Below, one piece after another: positions 51,333-60,390 of a DNA stretch of 64,000 bases (its first letter is position 1; every line of letters starts with the position of its first letter). Where the stretch lies: the NCBI GenBank assembly GCA_026706485.1, contig JAPOYR010000006.1, positions 85,194-149,193 on the forward strand. Direction: 5' to 3'. The notes below the pieces were generated by a model, which had not been told where the DNA came from, ran no database searches, and was given only the letters and a program-made list of their open reading frames with translations. This DNA comes from Chloroflexota bacterium (GTDB lineage Bacteria > Chloroflexota > UBA11872). The position numbers and the translations under genes were made by a program.

Positions 51333-53726
51333 TTGGTCCAGCCAGACCACCGTGACCGGGAGATCGCGGCGCTGCGGCAACGCCTGTCGCGGCTGAGCGC
51401 GGCCAGCCATCGCATCAATGAGAGCCTGGAATTCGACGCGGTGCTGCAGGGGGTGCTCGACTCTGCTCGCTCTCTGACAGCTGCCCGATACGGGGTGATG
51501 ACGGTCTTCGATGACGAGGGACAGGTGCAGGACTTCTTGTCGTCGGGATTGACGGCGGAGCAGGCCGAGCAGTTGTGGCTCATGCCGGACGGGCTGCGAG
51601 TCTTCGAGTCCCTCACCGGCATCTCGGAGCCTATGCGGGTCCCCGACGTGGCGGAATACCTCCGTGCCCTGGGATTCACTGACTACAGCATCCCTCTGCC
51701 GGTGCGCGTCTTCTCCTTCCTGGCGGCGCCCATGTTCCACCGGGGCGTGCGAGTGGGCCACGTATTCGTGGGCGGCGACGACGCTGGAGCGGAGTTCAGC
51801 CAGGCCGACGAGGAAATTCTGGTGATGTTCGCCTCCCAGGCGGCGCTGGTCATCGCCAATGCCCGCAGGCACCGGGAGGAGCGGCGGGCCAGGACGGACC
51901 TGGAAACGCTGGTGAACACCTCGCCGGTGGGTGTTGTGGTCTTCGACGCTCAGACCGGTGCGCCGGTGTCGTCCAACCGGGAGGTAACGCGCATCGTGGA
52001 CAGTCTTCGGGACGGAGACCGGCCGGCGCAGGACCTGCTGGAGGTGGTGACCTGCATGCGCGCCGACGGCCGGGAGGTTTCCCTGCGGGAGTTTCCCCTA
52101 GCCGAGGTGCTCAGTTCGGGGGAGACGATCCGGGCCGAGGAGATCATGCTGCAGGTGCCCGACGGGCGGAGCGTCAGCGCCCTGCTCAACGCCACCCCCA
52201 TCCATGCGGAGGACGGCCGGCTGGTCTCCTTCGTCGTCACCCTCCAGGACCTGACGCCGCTGGAGGAACAGGAGCGGCTGCGGGCCGAGTTCCTGGGCAT
52301 GGTGAGCCACGAGCTCAGAACGCCCCTGGCGGCCGTCAAGGGCTCGATCACCACGTTGCTGGAGACCGCCAACGAGCTGGATCCCGCCGAGATGACGCAG
52401 TTCTTCCACATCATCCGCGAGCAGGCGGACCAGATGCGCCACCTCATCGGCGACCTGCTGGACGTGGCCCGCATCGAGACGGGCTCGCTCTCCGTGGACC
52501 CGGAGCCCGCGGACATGCACCTGCTGGTGGCTGACGCCAAGAGCATGTTCCAGACCGGAGGCGCGAGGAACGCCCTCCACGTGGAGCTGGCGCCGGACTT
52601 GCCCCTGGTGCTGGCCGACCGCCGGCGCATCGTCCAGGTGCTGAGCAACCTGCTGTCCAACGCTGCCGGGTACTCGCCCGACGGGTCGCCCATTCTGCTG
52701 ACGGTGGCGCGAGAGGGAGTTGACCTGGCGGTGTCGGTGGCGGACGAGGGACGAGGCATACCGGCGGATCGCCTTCCCCACATGTTCCGCAAGTTCTCGC
52801 GGCAGTACGGCGCCGCCGGGGGCGGCGTCGACGGGTCGGGGCTGGGGCTTGCCATTTGCAAGGGCATCGTGGAGGCCCACGGCGGCCGCATCTGGGCCGA
52901 GAGCGAGGGACCCGGCTTGGGCTCGCGGGTCACCTTCACCCTTCCCACGGTGGCAGAGGCCGCAACCGCCGCGCCCGCCCCGTCCCTGCCCGCCTCGCGG
53001 CAGGCAGCCGGGAACCGGGTCCGCGTCCTGGCCGTGGACGACGATCCTCAGGCGCTCAGGTACGTCCGAGACGTCCTCACCAGGGCGGGCTACGCGCCCA
53101 TCGTCACCGGCGATCCGGCCGACGTTCCCCGCCTCATGGAGCAGGAGAGTCCCCACCTGGTCCTGCTGGACTTGATGCTTCCGGGGAGTGACGGCATCGA
53201 GCTGATGACCGACATCCTGAAGACGGCGGACGTGCCGGTCATCTTCCTTTCGGTGTACGGCCAGGATGAGACCGTCGCCCGGGCCTTCGACATGGGGGCG
53301 ACCGACTACGTGGTCAAGCCCTTCTCGCCGACGGAGCTGGCGGCGAGGATGAGGTCGGCCCTGCGGAAGCGGCTGGAGCCCTTCCAGGACGAGCCGTCGG
53401 GACCCTATGCCGCCGCTGGGCTGAGCATCGACTACGCCGAACGGCGGGTGACGGTGGACGGCGAACCGGTGGAACTGACGGCCACCGAATACGCGGTGCT
53501 CTACGAGCTGGCGGTCCATGCTCGCCGGGTGCTGACCCACAGCGTGCTGCTGCAGCGGGTCTGGGGTCCGGAACGGGTTGGTGATCCCTGGCTGGTTCGG
53601 GACGTGGTGAAGAGGCTCCGCCGCAAGCTGGGCGACGACGCGGACAACCCGAAGTTCATCTTCACCGAACCCCGCGTCGGCTACCGGATGGCCGTCGAGG
53701 AGATGTCGCAGACGGAGGACAGGTGA
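51333..53726 (+). CDS. Sensor histidine kinase fused to a receiver and an OmpR-type DNA-binding domain
   Basis: Soluble one-protein two-component system, 797 aa. Order: GAF (about 15-175), PAS (185-305), HisKA with phospho-acceptor His326 (VSHELRTPL), ATPase domain (N-box SNLLSNAAG, DEGRGIP, GSGLGLAI, about 425-540), receiver (acidic DDD at about 568, phospho-acceptor Asp613 in LLDLMLPG, Lys662 in VVKPFSP) and an OmpR/PhoB winged helix (700-790, LTATEYAVLYEL, VRDVVKRLRRKLG). It has no membrane segment, so the signal is likely internal. TTG 51333 is chosen because GGGGAGG lies six bases before it. The kinase could phosphorylate its own receiver to control DNA binding. Targets are unknown; the neighbouring leucine-rich-repeat gene is a candidate. 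Confidence 0.9.
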   Translation: MVQPDHRDREIAALRQRLSRLSAASHRINESLEFDAVLQGVLDSARSLTAARYGVMTVFDDEGQVQDFLSSGLTAEQAEQLWLMPDGLRVFESLTGISEPMRVPDVAEYLRALGFTDYSIPLPVRVFSFLAAPMFHRGVRVGHVFVGGDDAGAEFSQADEEILVMFASQAALVIANARRHREERRARTDLETLVNTSPVGVVVFDAQTGAPVSSNREVTRIVDSLRDGDRPAQDLLEVVTCMRADGREVSLREFPLAEVLSSGETIRAEEIMLQVPDGRSVSALLNATPIHAEDGRLVSFVVTLQDLTPLEEQERLRAEFLGMVSHELRTPLAAVKGSITTLLETANELDPAEMTQFFHIIREQADQMRHLIGDLLDVARIETGSLSVDPEPADMHLLVADAKSMFQTGGARNALHVELAPDLPLVLADRRRIVQVLSNLLSNAAGYSPDGSPILLTVAREGVDLAVSVADEGRGIPADRLPHMFRKFSRQYGAAGGGVDGSGLGLAICKGIVEAHGGRIWAESEGPGLGSRVTFTLPTVAEAATAAPAPSLPASRQAAGNRVRVLAVDDDPQALRYVRDVLTRAGYAPIVTGDPADVPRLMEQESPHLVLLDLMLPGSDGIELMTDILKTADVPVIFLSVYGQDETVARAFDMGATDYVVKPFSPTELAARMRSALRKRLEPFQDEPSGPYAAAGLSIDYAERRVTVDGEPVELTATEYAVLYELAVHARRVLTHSVLLQRVWGPERVGDPWLVRDVVKRLRRKLGDDADNPKFIFTEPRVGYRMAVEEMSQTEDR

Positions 53727-54021
53727 GGTCGGAGTCTTACCTCACCATTCATCGGAGACCGTTGCATCAATGGTCAACTTCGCACGCCTGGGCCTCGCAT
53801 CGCCTTCGCCCGAGCCCCCGCCGCTGTCCAGATCTGATTGAGGGTAAACAGGCGTTCGGAGATATGGTGAACGCCCCTGGGCGGCGTTCCGCAGGTCCAC
53901 GACGCCGAGATCATCGGTCAGGAACCGGATGGCTCAGCAGCCATCAGCGGCGGCCGGCCGGGAGGCGACGGGCGGCCCGCACCGCGCCCTGGCGAGCTTC
54001 AACTGCCGGCGGTGCGTCGGG
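53727..54021. other. Intergenic, no gene seen
   Basis: About 295 bases between convergent genes (regulator and leucine-rich-repeat protein). I see no hairpin terminator of note and no gene. Confidence 0.4.
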
Positions 54022-56262
54022 TCAGGCCGGGCGGCAGTTGGGGTAGTCGTCGCGGGCGGGGGTTGAACTCGCGGGATACGGCGGGCCGATCAGCGCGTCG
54101 GGCAGGCGCTCGAGGAAGTCCGGGTCGGCCACGACCACGTCGCACCAATAGAGCCCCAGCGCCTGGAACGTCGCGGGGTTCGGCACGTGCCGCCATTGGT
54201 GCGTCTCGGAGTCCCAGCGGAAGACGCGGTCGTCGTCATTGCCGACGAAGCGTATCGCCTGCCGCGGCACCGTGGGCAGCCCGTCCAGCGGGATCGCGGC
54301 GAGCACGGCTGTGGGCACGGTGTACCGCTCGAGCACGTCGGGCCAGGGGATCTGACTGACCAGCGGACTGTCGGGCGGCACCCAGCGCCGCACCACCCCG
54401 CCGTCCGAGTCGAGGGGCTCGCGCCGCACGATGATATAGGTCTGACCGTTGGTCTCGTCCCGAATGATGCCGCCAAGGACGACGTCCTGCCGGTCGGCGG
54501 AGACGCTGCCGATGTCCAACTCTAGGACCGTGCCCGGCAGGTCGCGGCGCTCTAGCCGCAAAGGCGCTCCATCGTCCGGCGGCAGGATGGCCTGGGCGGC
54601 GGCGGTGGCGCCGATGACCTTGGGCTGCGGAGGCGGCGGGGGTTTGGGCTTCGGCTTGGATTTGGGCTTGGACTCCCGCTTGGGCTCGGGCTCGGACTCT
54701 TCCTCGCGCACGGGGAAAAAGTCCCGGTCGAGCTCCGTGTCGCCCCGGCACGGCCCGCTGCGCACCACTTCCAGCTCGGGGCTGGTGCGCGGTGTGGCCA
54801 GGCTGGCCGGAAGCTGGGAGGTCGCCAACTGCAACCGGCGATTGCCCTGCAGGTGCAGCACCGTCTTCAAGGGGTTGCCTTGCCTGTCGTTGCCCGTCAC
54901 CCCGCTGCCGGCGCTGCCCAGTGCGTCGGGCAGGCTGCCGCTGAGGTCGTTGCACGACAGCCCTAGCACCCGGACCTTCGAGAGCTGCCCGAGTTCGGCC
55001 GGGACCTCACCGGTCAACCCGGTCTTGTCCAGCAACAGTGTCGTTAAGTTCGTCAGGCTGCCCAGCCAGGTGGGAATCGACCCGCCCAAATCCGGGTTCC
55101 GGTGCAGCGACAGCTGCACCAGCCTCGTAAGGTCGCCCAACTCGGTAGGAATGCCTCCGGTCAGCTGATTCTGGTCCAGGTAGAGGTACTTCAGCTTGCT
55201 CAGGTTGCCGAGCTCGACGGGGATTGAGCCGTCCAACTGGTTGGCGTTCGCTTGAAACCACACCAGCTTGCTCAGGCTGCCGAGTTCGGGCGGGATCGAC
55301 CCGGTCAACTGGTTCGTATCCAGGAACAGATACTGCATGTTGCTCATGGTGCCCAGCTCGGGCGGGATCGACCCGGTCAGCTGGTTGTCCCAGAGGGACA
55401 GCTGAAACAGCTTGCTCAGGCTGCCGAAGCCAGGCGGGATCGAGCCGGTGAGCTGGTTTTCGCTCAGCAGAATGTCCGCCAGATTTGAGAGATTGGTCAG
55501 CTCGGTGGGGATCGAGCCGGTCAGCTGGTTGTCTTGCAGGTAGAGCTTCGTCAGGTTGCTCAGGTTGCCGAGCTCGGGCGGGATCGACCCCGTCAGCTGA
55601 TTCTCCCGCAGGGCCAAATCCGTCAGGCTGGCGATACTGCCCAGCTCGGGCGGGATCGAACCGCTTAGCTCGTTCCTGCCCAGATTCAAACTCTGCAGGC
55701 TGCTCAAGTTGGCAAGCTCGGCAGGGATCGAGCCGTCCAGTTGGTTGTGCTCCAGCAGCAGATGCGTCAGGTTCGCCAGGTTGCCCAACTCCGCGGGGAT
55801 CGAGCCGGTCAGCTTGTTGCCGCCCACGTGCAAGGTGATCAGGTTCGAGAGGTTGCCCAACTCTGCAGGAATCGAGCCGGTCAAGTCGTTGTTGGGCAAC
55901 CACAGGCGCTCCAGGTTCGGGAGGCTGCCCAGCCCGGCCGGGACGGTCCCCGCCAGCCTGGGGTCGGTCCTGGTTCTGAAGTCGATCCACCTAACGCCCG
56001 CCGTCGCGTTGCTCGAAATCTTCTGCCACGACGCGAGCGGCGTGCCCTCCGCCCAGTTCAGCGTGCCGTTGGGGTCGAGCTCGCTCTTCAGGTCGATCAG
56101 GGTGCGGCAGTCCCGGATCAGGGCGGCGCTGGCCTGCGAGCTGCAGTGGCTGCTCGCGTTGGCCCGGCCTGCGGCCACCAGGGCCAGCCCAAGCAGCAAG
56201 ACCGCCGCGACCGCCCATCGCCACGCGACCGCGGCGCCCGTGAGCTTTAGCGCCGGGGGCAC
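54022..56262 (-). CDS. Secreted leucine-rich-repeat protein of plant-like type
   Basis: Exported protein, about 746 aa from GTG 56262. A Sec signal peptide (AVAAVLLLGLALVAAGRANA) is followed by a Cys-containing cap, then about 14 repeats of 24 residues with the plant-type consensus LxxLxLxxNxLTGSIPxELGNLS (for example residues in NQLTGSIPPELG). A Lys/Glu/Pro linker (SEPEPKRESKPKSKPKPK) leads to a C-terminal domain of about 190 residues I do not recognise. It may bind glycans or proteins at the surface. The frame is open up to 56454, but that part is Arg/Pro-rich and unlike a protein. No sortase motif seen. Confidence 0.85.
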   Translation of the reverse strand: MPPALKLTGAAVAWRWAVAAVLLLGLALVAAGRANASSHCSSQASAALIRDCRTLIDLKSELDPNGTLNWAEGTPLASWQKISSNATAGVRWIDFRTRTDPRLAGTVPAGLGSLPNLERLWLPNNDLTGSIPAELGNLSNLITLHVGGNKLTGSIPAELGNLANLTHLLLEHNQLDGSIPAELANLSSLQSLNLGRNELSGSIPPELGSIASLTDLALRENQLTGSIPPELGNLSNLTKLYLQDNQLTGSIPTELTNLSNLADILLSENQLTGSIPPGFGSLSKLFQLSLWDNQLTGSIPPELGTMSNMQYLFLDTNQLTGSIPPELGSLSKLVWFQANANQLDGSIPVELGNLSKLKYLYLDQNQLTGGIPTELGDLTRLVQLSLHRNPDLGGSIPTWLGSLTNLTTLLLDKTGLTGEVPAELGQLSKVRVLGLSCNDLSGSLPDALGSAGSGVTGNDRQGNPLKTVLHLQGNRRLQLATSQLPASLATPRTSPELEVVRSGPCRGDTELDRDFFPVREEESEPEPKRESKPKSKPKPKPPPPPQPKVIGATAAAQAILPPDDGAPLRLERRDLPGTVLELDIGSVSADRQDVVLGGIIRDETNGQTYIIVRREPLDSDGGVVRRWVPPDSPLVSQIPWPDVLERYTVPTAVLAAIPLDGLPTVPRQAIRFVGNDDDRVFRWDSETHQWRHVPNPATFQALGLYWCDVVVADPDFLERLPDALIGPPYPASSTPARDDYPNCRPA

Positions 56263-56972
56263 GGCGGTGGTGTCTTTCGGACATCGCCACCCGCCCCACG
56301 GCGGCGTCTCCCCTGGCTGGAGTCGTCGTTCATGACCGCTCTGCGCTCGTGCGCGCGGACCTCGTCCAGTCGGTCCACCACGGGCGCCTTGGCCCCGACG
56401 GCGGCGCGCGCACGCGCCGCACGGTCCGGGCCGCCACGGACGCCGGAACCGCACGTGCCGGATATCACACCAGTGGTCATGACGGGATTCTAGGCGCCTA
56501 TCACTATGAGATAGATAACAAACTGGTCGTTAGCTATATAAAAATATGAATGATTCTGTAGGACTTATCATTCAGCCAGGCCGCCCACCGGCCCGCCCGC
56601 CCTCAGCTCACCTGCGGTCGGATGGAGTCCGGGGGAAATCCATGGGCCGGGCCGACCACATGCACGGCCCAGTGGCCGGCCTTCCGGACGCGGTCCGCAC
56701 CGAGACGAGCGCCTTGCCGGTCGGTCCCGATCCGGTGGAGATGGCCGTGCTCGTGGAGCGGTCTTCTACCCGTCAGCCGCGTCCTACATCGCTGTGGGCA
56801 CTACACCCAGGTCACCGTTGGCGGGCGGCTGCCGTCTACGCCAGAGTCTGTCGGGCCGCGCGGGCGCGCTCTCGATCTGACGACGGGTCGGAATCGCCAG
56901 GCGGCCGGCCGAAACCCCGGCCGCAATGCCGACGCGGGTCGCTCGGAGGCAGGACGGGCCGCCTCCCAGCGG
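56263..56972. other. Intergenic region with AT-rich patch
   Basis: An AT-rich stretch (56500-56570) with the dyad CTATC-7-GATAG at 56498-56514 is the probable promoter region of the leucine-rich-repeat gene. The remainder up to the tRNA is GC-rich and holds no gene I can support. Confidence 0.45.
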
Positions 56973-57048
56973 TGGTACCCCCGGTAGGAATCGAACCTAC
57001 AACCTTCGGATTAAGAGTCCGCTGCTCTGCCAATTGAGCTACGGAGGC
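56973..57048 (-). tRNA. tRNA-Lys (CTT anticodon)
   Basis: Full cloverleaf of 76 bases with encoded CCA. The acceptor stem is GCCTCCG with CGGGGGT (two G-U pairs), the D arm is GCTC-GAGC, the anticodon loop is CTCTTAA, and the T arm is GTAGG-TTCGATT-CCTAC. It lies at one side of the candidate island. Confidence 0.95.
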
Positions 57049-57126
57049 TGGGTGCCCAGTTTACTGGCGCGGCGCCGGCCGGCTCAATGATCGGGCGCCA
57101 CGGTGGCATGACCTAAACTCGGTGGC

Positions 57127-57744
57127 ATGAGCAGCGAAGCTCCGCAGGAGCCCTCGCAGCCGACTCCGGAAAGCTGGCGTGCGCGGCTGCCTTCGGTGTC
57201 TCGAAATGTCGCTCTGGCGCTGGTGGCGCTGGCCGTCGGCGGCGCGGCTCTGGGACTCTCCGTCGCCAACCGTTTGGCGGACGACGACGGCGGGTCGGTG
57301 GCCTATGTGAGCAACGTCGACGTGGGGCGCTGGAGCGAACGATTCGGGCCCCCACCGGGCTACAAGCCTGGATTCGCCCGCCCGCCGAGCAGGTTTGGGC
57401 GCGGCCCATTTGGCAAGGGCAGCTGGGATCGCGATGTCCGCGGCAAGCGCGGCGAACGATTCCCGACTCGCAAGGATGCCGGCGCTTTGGCTGGCACGGT
57501 CATAGCCATCGGCGAGGTCACCGGCGTTTCGCGTGGCACGATCAGCGTGTTCACCATTCTCGGCAACGACGTTGACATTGCCCTGCCGCGGGCCGATCAG
57601 GCCGACGGCGTAGTCGTCGGCGGCTGGGCGATTGTCATGGCGGAGCGCACGACCGACGGGCTGGTGGCGCGGTCGGTGCGTCCGATGTCGGTGCCCGACG
57701 CCTTTCGCGACCGCGCCTGGTCCCGGTCCGCCGTCGCGAGCTAG
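57127..57744 (+). CDS. Membrane-anchored protein with a DUF5666-like domain
   Basis: 205 aa with one N-terminal membrane segment (VALALVALAVGGAALGLSV) and an outward-facing Arg/Gly-rich linker (70-115). The C-terminal GTVIAIGEVTGVSRGTISV, VGGWAIVMAE pattern resembles the small beta-barrel DUF5666 domain. The role is unknown. Followed nine bases later by another membrane protein gene. Confidence 0.6.
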   Translation: MSSEAPQEPSQPTPESWRARLPSVSRNVALALVALAVGGAALGLSVANRLADDDGGSVAYVSNVDVGRWSERFGPPPGYKPGFARPPSRFGRGPFGKGSWDRDVRGKRGERFPTRKDAGALAGTVIAIGEVTGVSRGTISVFTILGNDVDIALPRADQADGVVVGGWAIVMAERTTDGLVARSVRPMSVPDAFRDRAWSRSAVAS

Positions 57745-57753
57745 TCCCAGCGA

Positions 57754-58386
57754 ATGGCGATGCTGCGACACATTGCCGACGTTCCGCTCTACGCGGCCAT
57801 CGGCGTCGGGCCGTTGGTGGCCGGCCGCACGGTGATCGATGGGTTCATCGGGATCCAGGGCGACCCGTGGCTCGGGCGCACCTCGCTCACCATCGAATGG
57901 CTGGCATTCGTGGTGCTCGGCTACTTCTTCACGCGAACCATGGTTGGATTGGCATTGGACTACGAGCCGTTCTGGCGCATCCCCGGTCGGGTGAGCGAGT
58001 TTGCCGCGTTGCTGGCGGCGGAGACGACCCCCGGGCCGTTGCACGCACACGTGGAGCGCGCCGGGGGCGACGTGTCGGCGGCCCTCCACGCCCGCTCGCT
58101 GCGCGAAGCGGGCATCGACGGTGGGCCGCTCGGCCGGCTCAACTATTCCTACATTGCCATCCGGGCGGGCTGCTTAGCGGCCGTCGTCGCGTTGGTCTGC
58201 CTGGTTGTAGAGCTGGTGCGACGCGCGGCCAGCGGCGACCAGGACGTTCTGCTCATCGGCATTCTCGCGGCCGTGGCGGCAATGGTGGTGCTTGTCGCAG
58301 CGTTCGCCAGCCGGATCATTGGCCGCGGTGTCGCCTACTACGCCGCTCGTGGGATCCGGAAGCAGGCGGCGACGGCTTCAGCCTGA
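57754..58386 (+). CDS. Membrane protein of unknown function
   Basis: 210 aa with about four hydrophobic segments, two near the N-terminus (PLYAAIGVGPLVAG, WLAFVVLGYFF) and two near the C-terminus, around a soluble stretch (80-140). I do not recognise the family. It probably shares a transcript with the preceding gene (nine-base gap). Confidence 0.6.
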   Translation: MAMLRHIADVPLYAAIGVGPLVAGRTVIDGFIGIQGDPWLGRTSLTIEWLAFVVLGYFFTRTMVGLALDYEPFWRIPGRVSEFAALLAAETTPGPLHAHVERAGGDVSAALHARSLREAGIDGGPLGRLNYSYIAIRAGCLAAVVALVCLVVELVRRAASGDQDVLLIGILAAVAAMVVLVAAFASRIIGRGVAYYAARGIRKQAATASA

Positions 58387-58427
58387 GTCTGCGTCGAGCC
58401 GGTCACGAGCCGGCCCTGCCGGCGGGG

Positions 58428-59192
58428 CTAAGCGATCGTCGGCAGGTCGAGGAACATCGCCTCGCAGTCGCGCTGCTCGGCGATGCGGCCGGCCAGGGCG
58501 CGAACCCCGAAGACCTCGGTGGCATAGTGCCCGGCGGCGATGAAATGGATGCCAAGCTCGCGCGCGAGCATCTCCGCCGGCTCGGCCATGTCGCCCGTGA
58601 GCAGGGCGTCGGCGCCGAGGCCCTGCGCCTCCTGAATAAACGACGCGCCGCCGCCGCTGCACACCGCGACGCGCCGAATCGAGGCCGGTCCGTGCATGCA
58701 GGTGGCGTGCGGTCGGCCAATGGCGGCTTCGACGCGCTCCACCAGCACCGCGGGCGTCAGCGGTTGAGGCGCACGGCCGATCTTGCCGATGGCCTGACCA
58801 CCGCTCATCGCGAACGGCGTGGGCTCAGGCTCGAGGCCGAGGGCCCGCACGATCTGCGCGTTGTTGCCCAGGCTGTCGTGCGCGTCCAGCGCCAGGTGGT
58901 AGGCGGCCAGGCTGATGTCGGCGTCGAACAGCGCGCGCAGCCGATCGCGCATGACCCGAGTGACCACCCGGCTGTCACGGTCCCAGAAGAGCCCGTGGTG
59001 CACCACGACTAGTTGCGCCCCGACTCGCGCGGCCTGCCCGAACAGCGCCAGGCTGGAGCTGACGGCGGTGACGACCCGCTCGACGCGCTCGCTGCCGACC
59101 ACCTGCAGGCCCATGGGCCCATAGTCTGGAAACGCGGCCACGTCCAGCGTGGCGTCCAGAAACGCGATCAGGTCGTCGCGGCGCTCCGACAC
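58428..59192 (-). CDS. Nif3-like dinuclear metal centre protein
   Basis: Nif3/YbgI (GTP cyclohydrolase I type 2 homologue) family, 254 aa from GTG 59192, seven bases after the upstream gene. Metal-binding motifs are VVHHGLFW, YHLALDAHDSLGNN near the middle and GHYATEVFGV at the C-terminal side. The family binds two metal ions; its biochemical role is unsettled. Confidence 0.88.
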   Translation of the reverse strand: MSERRDDLIAFLDATLDVAAFPDYGPMGLQVVGSERVERVVTAVSSSLALFGQAARVGAQLVVVHHGLFWDRDSRVVTRVMRDRLRALFDADISLAAYHLALDAHDSLGNNAQIVRALGLEPEPTPFAMSGGQAIGKIGRAPQPLTPAVLVERVEAAIGRPHATCMHGPASIRRVAVCSGGGASFIQEAQGLGADALLTGDMAEPAEMLARELGIHFIAAGHYATEVFGVRALAGRIAEQRDCEAMFLDLPTIA

Positions 59193-59199
59193 CCGGCGG

Positions 59200-59454
59200 C
59201 TAGCTGACGGCCTTGCTTGCCTCGCGCACCCCGTCGACCAGCTCTGCGTCCGTGTCGCTGGCGGTGGCGATGCGCATGAACTCATCCGCCGAAATCCCCA
59301 GCTCGCCCAGCACGCGCTTGTCAATGGGGCACGGGTAGATGTAGTCGTCGATGGTCCCGTCGGCCTTGGCGCGAGCCTTGTCCGACATGCGGGCAATCCA
59401 GGGAATGCCGCCGATCACCAGGTCGCGCGACCGCGGCTGGAAGCCTTCGCTCAT
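59200..59454 (-). CDS. DUF5069-like small protein
   Basis: 84 aa. The sequence IGGIPWIARMSDKARAKADGTIDDYIYPCPIDKRVLGELGI fits the DUF5069 pattern (G-x-x-W-L-x-R-x-x-D-K-A-R, then Y-x-C-P-x-D). Function unknown. Likely in an operon with the Nif3-like gene. Confidence 0.72.
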   Translation of the reverse strand: MSEGFQPRSRDLVIGGIPWIARMSDKARAKADGTIDDYIYPCPIDKRVLGELGISADEFMRIATASDTDAELVDGVREASKAVS

Positions 59455-59484
59455 GGGTCGATCCCCTGTGTCGTGTACCAGAGT

Positions 59485-60390
59485 CTAGACCAGCGCGGCG
59501 GCAAGGTGCGGAACGATTGTTGTGCGCGCGCAGAGCCGCCGCACGAGCGTCAAACCCACGGGGTGGGCTGGCTCGGGGCGCCAGAGGCCGGCGGCGTCGG
59601 CGAGGGCGAGCAGTAGGGCACCGGCCAGAAACTGCGAGTCGGTATTTGGAAGCGGAGCGTCCCCTTGACCGGCTAAGAGGGCCTGCCCGGCGCGACCGGA
59701 TGTTGAATCGTGCGGCAGCATTGTGGCTTTACATAACGACCACTCGGCAGAATCAAGTCCAAAGGCTTCCAGGTCAACGAAAGTGATTCCGCTTGGGCCA
59801 AGGATGACGTTGCCCGGATTCAGATCGAGCGGCACCGTCCGGACGGCGGCCGAACCGATGATGTCGGCAAGCTGGCGAATCTCCTCTGCGGCTGCTTTCC
59901 ACGCCGGGTCCTCCTGCTGCAGGAGGCCCGAGCCGATGAGCGCCTCCGCGACTTCTGAAACCTCCGAGCGGCGGAGGCTGTGCGCCCGCCTGACGCGCGC
60001 GGGATCCATCGCGTCGGTCCACGCGTCGAGCGCCGCCAGCAATGCGTCCCAGGCGCCCGATACTTGCTCCCACGCGGGCCGGGCCGCCTCGCCACGCAAC
60101 GCCTGTGCCAGGGTGGGGCCCGCAACCCATTCGCGGACAATTGCCGCATTCGCTTCGTCCAATGCGAGAAGCCGGGGAACGGGCGCGCCGCGCGCGGCAA
60201 GGGCGGCATAAGCGCCGCCCTCCGTGCGCGCTCGCTCGCCGGCCTGCCGTCCGTCGAAGAGCTTGCAGGCGAGAATTCGGGAACCGTCGCGCACCCGGTA
60301 TGTCCCCCGCGCGATGTGTTCGATCCTCGATGAGTCCACGGGAGAGGCGCCGACTGCATGCAGGGCGGCGCGGATGCGCGCGGCATTCAC
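59485..60390 (-). CDS. Aminoglycoside phosphotransferase-like kinase
   Basis: Small-molecule kinase fold (APH/choline kinase family), 301 aa. Lys43 is a candidate ATP-contacting residue, the catalytic loop is PLDLNPGN (Asp189, Asn194) and the metal Asp206 is in FVDLEAFG. The usual His before the catalytic Asp is Leu. GTG 60390 overlaps the preceding stop (GTGA). Substrate unknown; antibiotic resistance is not implied. Confidence 0.82.
   Translation of the reverse strand: MNAARIRAALHAVGASPVDSSRIEHIARGTYRVRDGSRILACKLFDGRQAGERARTEGGAYAALAARGAPVPRLLALDEANAAIVREWVAGPTLAQALRGEAARPAWEQVSGAWDALLAALDAWTDAMDPARVRRAHSLRRSEVSEVAEALIGSGLLQQEDPAWKAAAEEIRQLADIIGSAAVRTVPLDLNPGNVILGPSGITFVDLEAFGLDSAEWSLCKATMLPHDSTSGRAGQALLAGQGDAPLPNTDSQFLAGALLLALADAAGLWRPEPAHPVGLTLVRRLCARTTIVPHLAAALV

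Noticed and set aside
49633-56972. Prophage or integrative plasmid
   Set aside because: No integrase, transposase, replication or structural phage gene is present, so only a possible old island is suggested.
56546-57037. Plus-strand frame of 163 residues near the tRNA
   Set aside because: Its end is the antisense of tRNA-Lys (a known annotation artefact), and the rest is Arg/Pro-rich without motif.
59485-60390. Aminoglycoside resistance gene
   Set aside because: Only the kinase fold is supported; the catalytic-loop His is missing and there is no resistance context.
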